Of a DNA stretch of 7,288 bases, positions 1 through 5,525 are shown piece after piece. The DNA is from Bacteroidales bacterium. Its GTDB lineage: Bacteria; Bacteroidota; Bacteroidia; Bacteroidales; VadinHA17. The notes beneath the pieces were generated by a model. It saw nothing but the letters and a program-made list of their open reading frames with translations, was not told the DNA's origin and made no database searches. Numbering within the stretch: position 1 is the first letter of the stretch; every line of letters begins with the position of its first letter. The position numbers were made by a program, and so were the translations under genes. The DNA is taken from contig DOTV01000017.1 in NCBI GenBank assembly GCA_003520925.1, positions 1-7,288 on the forward strand. The letters are read 5' to 3'.

Positions 1-1530
1 AGCTTAAAGAAATATACCTCCTCCATCGTCCAAATCGGTTCTGTTCTTCTCGGCGGCTCCTACCCTGTCCGTATCCAGTCGATGACAAATACAGATACTA
101 TGGATACATAAGCTTCTGTAGCCCAGTGCATCCGGATAATTGAAGCAGGAGCTGACTTTGTAAGGCTGACTGCCCAGGGAACCAGGGAAGCCAAAAACCT
201 GAGTATTATCAAATCGGAATTACGGAAAGCCGGATTTGACACACCACTTATTGCAGATATTCATTTTAATCCGTCTGCTGCTGAGATTGCTGCCAGGATA
301 GTTGAAAAGGTCAGGATAAATCCGGGTAATTACGTAGACAAAAGAGCCTCATTCCAAAAAATTGAATTTACCGATAAAGAATATAATGAAGAGCTTGAAA
401 GGATACATTCAAGACTTTTACCTCTGATAAAAATCTGTGATGAAAATCAGACAGCTGTACGGATTGGTGTCAATCATGGCTCACTGTCCGACAGGATAAT
501 GTCGCGTTATGGCAATACCCCTGAGGGTATGGCTTTATCTGCAATGGAATTTATCAGGATATTCAGGGCCGAGAATTTCCACAGGCTTGTTCTTTCAATG
601 AAGTCATCCGACACAGGAGTAATGATAAGGGCAACAAGACGGCTGGCAGAATTGATGACAGCTGAAGGATTTGCATATCCTCTCCATCTGGGTGTTACTG
701 AAGCCGGTGAAGGTGAGGATGGAAGGATAAGGTCAGCAGCAGGCATTGGAGCACTTATTTCGGAAGGATTAGGTGATACCATAAGAGTTTCATTATCAGA
801 AGCTCCTGAAAACGAGATTCCTGTTGCAAAGGAGATACTGCGGTTTCTTGCAGGTTCTGGCGGACGGGTTACATCACCGGCCGGACCTCTCAGCTTCAGG
901 ACACACGGGAAGCTTTATAAACCGGAAGTCGTAACAAATGATAAAGGAGTTTTCATAGACGAAAGCGGAAAGCCTTGTAATTACAATGTAATTACATTCG
1001 AAAACAATTCAGAATCAATAATTAAGGATCGCCATAATGAGAAGATAATCATCAATGCTGTCTTTGATGAGGATGATCCTGAAAAGCTTGCAATAGATTC
1101 TGCCTCATTGCTCGGGAAATATTTTATAACCAGGCATGCAGATGCAGTTTCCATTTCCAACAAAGGAAAAGTTCAGGGTGACAAGCTGAAGGAGCTCTCT
1201 TTCGCAATCCTCCAGGCTACGGGAGCAAGGATAACCCGGGTAACCTATCTTTCGTGCCCCACATGCGGACGCACCAGATTTGACCTGCAGGAAGCTGTAA
1301 AAAAAGTGAAGGCAGTGACGGGTCATCTTACGGGGCTAAAGATTGCTGTCATGGGGTGTATTGTTAACGGCCCGGGGGAAATGGCGGATGCTGATTACGG
1401 GTATGTAGGTGCAGCAAACGGAAAGGTTCATATATACCGGGGGATGGAGCAGGTCCTGAATAATATTCCGCAGGAATCCGCTGCAGAAGAATTGCTAAAA
1501 ATCATTGAGGAAGATCAGAAAGGAAAATAG
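1..1530 (+). CDS. ispG: 4-hydroxy-3-methylbut-2-enyl diphosphate synthase IspG (GcpE), 5' end off window, interrupted by in-frame TAA
   Basis: IspG reductively converts methylerythritol cyclodiphosphate to HMBPP, the penultimate step of the MEP isoprenoid pathway, using a 4Fe-4S cluster in the cytoplasm. Reading frame 1 from base 1 gives 509 residues up to TAG at 1528-1530. The start codon lies left of the window. Residues 25-33 (IQSMTNTDT), 101-106 (RINPGN) and 149-167 (RIGVNHGSLSDRIM region) are hallmarks of the N-terminal TIM barrel. The C-terminal domain has cluster ligands Cys419 and Cys422 (SCPTCGR), Cys453 and Glu460 (GCIVNGPGE). Between them, about residues 285-395 form an insert typical in kind of Bacteroidota and plant three-domain IspG, but short. 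The frame is broken by TAA at 109-111. No ATG, GTG or TTG occurs in frame between that stop and ATG 499, so an annotation starting at 499 would lose about half of the TIM barrel. Identity is certain. Whether the gene is intact, a pseudogene or a sequencing error is not. Confidence 0.93.
109..111 (+). other. Premature in-frame stop codon (TAA) inside ispG
   Basis: The frame reads ...M-T-N-T-D-T-M-D-T-stop-A-S-V-A-Q-C..., with well-conserved IspG sequence on both sides and no frame change. In Bacteroidota IspG this position is normally Glu (MDTEA-type motif), so one base change (GAA or AAA to TAA) explains it. TAA also terminates the PqqD-like and kinase genes in this window, so recoding of TAA is unlikely. 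The options are a base-call or assembly error near a contig edge, or a real nonsense mutation. Confidence 0.9.
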
Positions 1531-1540
1531 ATACTTTTTT

Positions 1541-1637
1541 TTAACCACGGAGTCGCACGGAGTTAAACCACGGAGTCGCACGGCTAAAACTCCGTGAAAC
1601 TCCAAAAAACTCCGAGTAACTCCGTGGTTAATTTTTT
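1541..1637 (+). terminator. Likely rho-independent terminator of ispG, built from a nested inverted repeat
   Basis: A perfect 13-bp inverted repeat pairs 1541-1553 (TTAACCACGGAGT) with 1619-1631 (ACTCCGTGGTTAA), followed by a T-run at 1632-1637. Inside the arms further pairings are possible: 1558-1563 with 1609-1614, and 1569-1576 with 1589-1596, giving a rod-like nested hairpin. The T-run follows the stem only on the + strand. On the - strand the stem is followed by A residues, so the element suits ispG better than the convergent rnr, although it fills the whole gap between them. The loop is long for a classical terminator, and folding is judged by eye only. Confidence 0.6.
1543..1583 (+). 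repeat. 18-bp direct repeat pair in the ispG/rnr gap
   Basis: AACCACGGAGTCGCACGG occurs identically at 1543-1560 and 1566-1583. The complementary side carries the short motif ACTCC at 1589, 1599, 1609 and 1619, an exact 10-bp period. CACGG occurs at 1546, 1556, 1569 and 1579. The two sides are therefore complementary arrays of short units rather than one simple hairpin. ACCACGGAG-type intergenic repeats are, from memory, frequent in environmental Bacteroidota. That link is an inference here. Confidence 0.75.
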
Positions 1638-3586
1638 CATGCAAACCTGAAATCCAGCTGTTTTTTCTGCATGTCGGCCTTCACAACTTCGATTTTAACC
1701 CTGTCGCCCAATGTATAAAGCTTCCCTGTCGACCGGCCCCTGATGCAGTAATTTTCCTCATCATACTCGTAGAAATCGTCTGCAAGGTCCCTTACACTTA
1801 CCATTCCTTCGCATTGATTTTCGATTATCTCAACATAAATCCCCCATTCAGTAACACCAGAAATAACCCCATCAAAAACCTGACCCAATCTGCTACTCAT
1901 GAACTCAACCTGTTTGTATTTGACTGAAGCTCTTTCGGCCTCATTTGCAAGCCGTTCCATCTTCGATGAGTGATCGCACAGCTTTTCATATTTCTCCCTG
2001 CTGCCGGGGTTTTCCTTATCAAGATAAGCTGTAAGAAGACGGTGAACCATCATATCGGGATAGCGTCTGATCGGAGAAGTGAAATGCGTATAATATTTAA
2101 ATGCAAGCCCGTAATGGCCTATGTTGTCTGTTGAATAGACAGCTTTAGCCATGGCACGCAGGGCTATAGTTTCAATTATATTCTGTTCGCTTCTGCCGGC
2201 AACCTCTTTCATAAGGCGGTTCATTGCCTTTGGCAGGTTGTTTTCGTCGGCAGTAAGCTTGTACCCGAACCTGGTAATAAACTGCCTGAAGTTGCTGATC
2301 TTTTCCGGATCGGGCTTATCGTGGATCCTGTATACAAAGGTCTTTCCCCTGAGCTGTTTACCTACATACTCAGCTACCTTCCTGTTGGCAAGGAGCATAA
2401 ACTCCTCAATAAGCTGGTTTGCTGTCCCCATATCACGGAACCTTACTCCAAGAGGTTTTCCTTCATCATCAAGGTCGAACTGGACCTCAACCCGTTCGAA
2501 TGAAAAGGCTCCGAAGGCAAATCTTTTTGCCCTCAGCTGCTGTGCAAGCCTGTGAAGAACAAGTATCTGATCCTTCATTTCGCCCTCACCCGTATCTATG
2601 ACGTATTGTGCTTCGCTGTACGAAAACCTCTTGTCAGAATTGATTACTGTCCGTCCAAACCATTCATTCAGTACCTCCGAGTTGTCATTGAGCTCAAAAA
2701 CAGCCGAATAAGTAAGCTTATCCTCTGAAGGATTAAGTGAGCAGATGTTGTTTGAAAGCCTTTCGGGAAGCATCGGGACAACCCGGTCGACAAGGTACAC
2801 CGATGTTGCCCTCTGTTTTGCCTCCTCGTCTGTCCGCGAGCCCGGCTTTACATAATGTGTTACATCGGCAATATGTACACCTACTTCCCAGTTGCCATTT
2901 TCAAGCTGTCGCATCGACAGGGCATCGTCAAAATCACGGGCATCCGCAGGGTCAACAGTAAATGTCGGAACTTTCCGGAAATCCCTTCTTGCTTTAATAT
3001 CGGCTTCAGTAATCTCACCCCGAATTCTGTCAGCATCATTTTCAACCTCTCCGGTAAACTGGTAAGGCAGTTCAAATTCGGCAAGTATTGCATGCATTTC
3101 AGTTTGATGCAAACCAGGATCACCAAGTACATTTATTATCTCAGCAACCGGGTTTTTTGACCTTGGATTCCATTCTGTGATACGGGCAACAGCTTTTTGT
3201 CCCTGTCTGGCCCCATTGAGCTTCGAGGTAGGAATGTAGAGATCAAAGGGCATGTTTTTATTATCGGGCATAAGGAATGCAAAATTGGGCATGATTTCGA
3301 TGGTACCAACAAAAGTGGTCCTCCAGCGTTCAATAATCTCTACGACTTCCCCCTCGGGCTTTGCCCCTTTTCTCCTGGCATAGAGCCATACCTTCACTTT
3401 ATCGCCATGCAACGCCGTATTAAGATTTCTGGCCGAAACAAACACATCATCCTCCAGGTCGTCAGTGGATATAAACCCATATCCCATTCTGGTCATATCG
3501 ACTGTCCCCGTAATATAAATCTTCTCGCCCGTTCCCTGATTGTGTTTCTCCTTGCTCTTGCCCCTGCTTTTACCCTTTCTGCTCAT
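1637..3586 (-). CDS. rnr: Ribonuclease R (RNase II/RNB family exoribonuclease), lacking the N-terminal HTH domain
   Basis: This is a processive 3'-5' hydrolytic exoribonuclease that degrades structured RNA and takes part in RNA quality control in the cytoplasm. The protein has 649 residues. A Lys/Arg-rich tail (1-20) is followed by cold-shock-type OB domains (about 22-85 and 90-155), the RNB catalytic domain (about 200-525) and a C-terminal S1 domain (about 567-649, with GVISGVTEWGIYVEI). The metal-binding motif VDPADARDFDDA supplies Asp212, Asp218, Asp220 and Asp221. HFTSPIRRYPD at 501-511 is the second RNB hallmark. Bacteroidota RNase R is usually about 700 residues or more, with an N-terminal helix-turn-helix. 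Here an in-frame stop (TAA on the - strand, 3599-3601) lies only 12 bases before the ATG, and the divergent PqqD-like gene starts 72 bp away, so no longer start is possible. The gene is convergent with ispG and divergent from the cassette, so it is probably monocistronic. Confidence 0.96.
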   Translation of the reverse strand: MSRKGKSRGKSKEKHNQGTGEKIYITGTVDMTRMGYGFISTDDLEDDVFVSARNLNTALHGDKVKVWLYARRKGAKPEGEVVEIIERWRTTFVGTIEIMPNFAFLMPDNKNMPFDLYIPTSKLNGARQGQKAVARITEWNPRSKNPVAEIINVLGDPGLHQTEMHAILAEFELPYQFTGEVENDADRIRGEITEADIKARRDFRKVPTFTVDPADARDFDDALSMRQLENGNWEVGVHIADVTHYVKPGSRTDEEAKQRATSVYLVDRVVPMLPERLSNNICSLNPSEDKLTYSAVFELNDNSEVLNEWFGRTVINSDKRFSYSEAQYVIDTGEGEMKDQILVLHRLAQQLRAKRFAFGAFSFERVEVQFDLDDEGKPLGVRFRDMGTANQLIEEFMLLANRKVAEYVGKQLRGKTFVYRIHDKPDPEKISNFRQFITRFGYKLTADENNLPKAMNRLMKEVAGRSEQNIIETIALRAMAKAVYSTDNIGHYGLAFKYYTHFTSPIRRYPDMMVHRLLTAYLDKENPGSREKYEKLCDHSSKMERLANEAERASVKYKQVEFMSSRLGQVFDGVISGVTEWGIYVEIIENQCEGMVSVRDLADDFYEYDEENYCIRGRSTGKLYTLGDRVKIEVVKADMQKKQLDFRFA

Positions 3587-3632
3587 AATTTCTGGTTTTT
3601 ACGAAGGTAAGAAAATGAACCATTTATTTTAA

Positions 3633-3640
3633 TACATTTG
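3633..3640 (+). promoter_or_regulatory. Candidate Bacteroidota -7 promoter element for the PqqD/kinase/peptidase/ABC cassette
   Basis: TACATTTG matches the Bacteroidota consensus TAnnTTTG exactly and lies 18 bp before the GTG start at 3659. Transcription would start near 3645-3648, leaving a leader of only about 11-14 bases. No convincing TTTG-like -33 element is visible at the expected distance upstream, which limits confidence. It sits in the only gap in front of the cassette. Confidence 0.45.
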
Positions 3641-3658
3641 CCTGTTAAATGAAGTAAA

Positions 3659-3946
3659 GTGACAACCCTTAAAACAGTATACAACCATTCTCCCAACATC
3701 GTAACGAGAAAAACGGGAAGCGAATATGTGCTTGTCCCTGTGGCAAATAACATTGCTGATATGAACAGTGTTTATACGCTGAATGAATCAGGCGCATTTA
3801 TATGGGAACTGATTGACGGGAAACGAAATGCTCAAGAAATAATCAACAAACTCATGGAAGAATATGACATTGATCGTGACTCAGCAGAAAAAGACGTTCT
3901 TTCATTTATAAACGATATGAGTAATTATCTCATCATCAATATTTAA
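3659..3946 (+). CDS. PqqD family protein (RRE-type peptide-binding winged helix), first gene of the cassette
   Basis: This small protein of 95 residues has the PqqD/RiPP recognition element layout. Residues 12-34 form the N-terminal beta hairpin (R17 to the VPVANN region). Residues 38-53 carry the family hallmark VYTLNESGAFIWELIDG. Helices follow at about 57-70 (AQEIINKLMEEYD) and 74-90 (acidic, DSAEKDVLSFI). PqqD-like domains bind the leader of a precursor peptide and present it to modifying enzymes. In genomes they often sit beside HprK-like kinases, as in the HPr-rel-A systems defined by TIGRFAM. GTG at 3659 is the only usable start, because an in-frame TGA lies at 3650-3652 and the next ATG is too far inside the domain. 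No Shine-Dalgarno sequence is seen. No catalytic residues are expected. The family call is firm, the peptide substrate is unknown. Confidence 0.88.
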   Translation: MTTLKTVYNHSPNIVTRKTGSEYVLVPVANNIADMNSVYTLNESGAFIWELIDGKRNAQEIINKLMEEYDIDRDSAEKDVLSFINDMSNYLIINI

Positions 3947-3975
3947 TATAATTTTTCCCTGAATTAACCGTTATA

Positions 3976-4016
3976 CTTCAGAGTCGATCCTATATTTAAA
4001 TTAATTCACTCTGAAG
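3976..4016. repeat. 9-bp inverted repeat upstream of the kinase gene
   Basis: CTTCAGAGT at 3976-3984 is the exact reverse complement of ACTCTGAAG at 4008-4016, with a 23-base AT-rich spacer that contains the palindrome ATTTAAAT (3994-4001). It lies in the 119-bp gap between the PqqD-like gene and the kinase ATG at 4066. It could be an operator or an mRNA hairpin tuning expression within the operon. No T-run follows, so it does not look like a classical terminator. The rest of this gap holds no recognisable gene. Confidence 0.5.
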
Positions 4017-4065
4017 ATTGCAAAATACTGTTGGTTATAGAGGTAGCAGCCTGGGTTTTTATTAC

Positions 4066-4974
4066 ATGCAGAAACAACCAGAGATCAGAATGAGGAACTA
4101 TAATCTGAACATTGCAGGCTATAATATAAGACTCGAGTCGGCAGAAGACGGACCAGAACTGGTGCCTTCCCCCAGGTTCAGGAACAATATAGTTTATAAT
4201 CAGGCATATGATGTCAGGATCAGAGTGCATCACGGAAGCATCCGTCCCGATGAGGATGCAGAGAGGTTATTTGTTGCGCCTTATGTTGTCGAAATAAACG
4301 GTTATAAAATTACCCGAAGTGACAACTTCTGGAGTGTTTACAAACAGAACGGAGACCTGCTCATAATTACAAACTTTCCTGATTCTCCCTCAAAAAAAGC
4401 GACTCTTAAGCTTTCGCTTGCACTCAGGGAATGGGATCTTTATTTTGAAAATGCAGGATGGGAAACCGACCCGATGGAATATCCTCTCGATGGCTTGATC
4501 CTTTACTACCTTACTGCAATAAATACAGATATCATGATCCACGCATCCGGAGTTTATTACAACGGCCGGGGATATATGTTCAGCGGTGTATCGGGCAGAG
4601 GCAAGACAACAATGGCTTTATTGTGGGACAATATAGGGGCCCAGGTCATTCACGACGACCGTCTTATTATCAGGAATGATGAGGGTGTATTCAGGATGTA
4701 CAACACACCGGTATATAAAAATGATGTCCCACGAAATGCTCCGGTTGACAGGATCTTCCTGATCGGACATGGTGATGAAAACAGCATTACAACAGTTAGA
4801 GAGGCTTCAGCCGTAAGCCTGGTCGTTTCAAACTGTATCCAACATAATTACAGTCCTGATATGATTGCCCGTTTCCTTGGATCTGTTTCGATGATGTGTT
4901 CGAAGATCCCGGTTGCAACTCTCTCTTTCAGACCCGACAGGAGTATAATCGAATATATCCTCAGGAATGAGTAA
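4066..4974 (+). CDS. HprK-like P-loop kinase (HPr serine kinase fold), probable RiPP-associated kinase
   Basis: The C-terminal half matches the HPr kinase/phosphorylase core. Numbered from an upstream TTG (4018), His175 in MIHASGV precedes the Walker A motif GVSGRGKT (190-197), and HDDR (212-215) matches the second metal/nucleotide motif (ADDR in HprK). The HPr-contacting signature of true HprK (RGxG region) is not visible, so HPr is an unlikely substrate. The N-terminal half (NLNIAGYNIRLES onward) resembles the accessory region of short HprK-related kinases found beside PqqD proteins. Related kinases in some lasso peptide clusters phosphorylate the precursor peptide at a C-terminal serine. 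A similar role here is inference. Start choice is uncertain: ATG 4066 is used, ATG 4090 (MRNYNLN) is equally plausible, and TTG 4018 is unlikely because it abuts the inverted repeat. The stop overlaps the peptidase start by 8 bp (ATGAGTAA), suggesting translational coupling. Confidence 0.85.
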   Translation: MQKQPEIRMRNYNLNIAGYNIRLESAEDGPELVPSPRFRNNIVYNQAYDVRIRVHHGSIRPDEDAERLFVAPYVVEINGYKITRSDNFWSVYKQNGDLLIITNFPDSPSKKATLKLSLALREWDLYFENAGWETDPMEYPLDGLILYYLTAINTDIMIHASGVYYNGRGYMFSGVSGRGKTTMALLWDNIGAQVIHDDRLIIRNDEGVFRMYNTPVYKNDVPRNAPVDRIFLIGHGDENSITTVREASAVSLVVSNCIQHNYSPDMIARFLGSVSMMCSKIPVATLSFRPDRSIIEYILRNE

Positions 4975-5440
4975 GGATCACCTGTCCTATACTGTCTTAA
5001 AAGATATCGGATTCAGGCTGCTTGCTGAAGGAAAGACCATCAGGGTCAAAGCTGAAGGTGTCAGCATGTATCCGTCGATAAAGTCAGGTTCAGTGATCTT
5101 TATAGAACCATTAAAGCAGGGCACTGAACCTGTTCGCGGTGAGATAATAGCATGGAAAAGAGATTCCGGGATTGTAGTTCACAGGCTTGTAAGTTCATAT
5201 ATCACAAAACATCAGAAATTTTACATAACAAGAGGCGACAGCAGCATTTCTGAGGATGAACCAGTTCTTTTGGAGCAGATCGCAGGGAAAGTTGTAAGAG
5301 TAGAAAAACCTGAAGGAAAACCCATATCTCCTGAAAAATATATCAATAAAGTACCAAATTACAGCCTGAACCGGTTTTTGGTAAGGATTATTTCGCAAAT
5401 TTACAGGGTAAGAAAGATTATTTACCCCCCATCCCCCTGA
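4967..5440 (+). CDS. S24/S26 family serine peptidase (signal-peptidase-like), candidate leader peptidase
   Basis: The protein has 157 residues. The motif GVSMYPSIKSGSVIFIEP (31-48) is the S26 signal peptidase box, with Ser33 as predicted nucleophile. GEIIAWKRDSGIVVHRLV (58-75) has His72 where bacterial signal peptidase I has the catalytic Lys, and YITRGDSS (86-93) gives Asp91. This Ser/His/Asp pattern is that of ER and archaeal (SipW-like) signal peptidases. No N-terminal membrane anchor is apparent. The C-terminal stretch at 137-153 is amphipathic and basic (FLVRIISQIYRVRKIIY), perhaps a membrane-surface helix. Small proteins of this kind accompany PqqD and HprK-like genes in many clusters, where removing a precursor's leader is the natural guess. 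ATG 4967 overlaps the kinase stop. The last codons (PPSP) and the TGA lie in a palindromic repeat, so the natural C-terminus may have been altered. Confidence 0.85.
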   Translation: MSKDHLSYTVLKDIGFRLLAEGKTIRVKAEGVSMYPSIKSGSVIFIEPLKQGTEPVRGEIIAWKRDSGIVVHRLVSSYITKHQKFYITRGDSSISEDEPVLLEQIAGKVVRVEKPEGKPISPEKYINKVPNYSLNRFLVRIISQIYRVRKIIYPPSP

Positions 5441-5516
5441 AGGGGGGTTTGCCCCCAACCCCCTGAAGGGGGCTTATATGGGCGAAGATTAATACCCCCT
5501 TTAGGGGGAAGGGGGC
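5431..5516. repeat. Cluster of three GC-rich palindromic repeat units between peptidase and ABC genes
   Basis: Unit 1 at 5433-5446 and unit 2 at 5459-5472 are identical 14-mers, CCCCCTGAAGGGGG, 26 bp apart, each able to form a 5-bp stem with a TGAA loop. Unit 3 (CCCCCTTTAGGGGG, 5495-5508, continuing AAGGGGGC to 5516) is a diverged reverse complement of 5451-5472, so units 2 and 3 form a larger inverted repeat around a 22-bp centre. This arrangement recalls REP/BIME elements. The cluster overlaps the peptidase stop codon and ends 9 bp before the exporter ATG. It may act as an mRNA stabiliser or attenuator inside the operon. There is no T-run typical of a terminator. Confidence 0.8.
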
Positions 5517-5525
5517 GAAACCTGT

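Noticed and set aside
1..5. The window begins with AGCTT, the end left by HindIII cutting, hinting at a cloned insert.
   Set aside because: Five bases are weak evidence, and several internal AAGCTT sites (for example 110-115 and 910-915) would require partial digestion. Chance or arbitrary windowing is enough.
109..111. Stop-codon reassignment or selenocysteine-like recoding of the ispG TAA.
   Set aside because: TAA ends other genes in this window normally, and no recoding element is recognisable. The conserved residue at this site is expected to be an ordinary Glu.
1541..1637. CRISPR-like repeats in the ispG/rnr gap.
   Set aside because: There are only two direct 18-bp copies separated by 5 bp, with no spacers of regular length and no cas genes. 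The pairing arms explain the repetition.
2151..2555. Long open frame on the + strand opposite rnr, and similar ones at 2855-3160 and 3197-3610.
   Set aside because: They lie antisense inside a clearly coding rnr, have low-complexity Ser/Leu-rich translations with no family features, and are read-through shadows.
3602..3609. Possible - strand -7 element TACCTTCG for rnr.
   Set aside because: It has one mismatch to TAnnTTTG, no -33 partner, and would leave only about a 10-base leader. Too weak to list.
4006..4233. A 75-codon - strand frame over the kinase start, considered as a possible precursor peptide.
   Set aside because: It overlaps the N-terminal kinase coding region antisense and shows no leader/core character or independent start signals.
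5195..5458. A - strand frame beginning in the GC-rich repeat, considered as a small gene (MGANPPSGGWG...).
   Set aside because: It is antisense to the peptidase gene, and its glycine/proline start comes only from translating the palindromic repeat.
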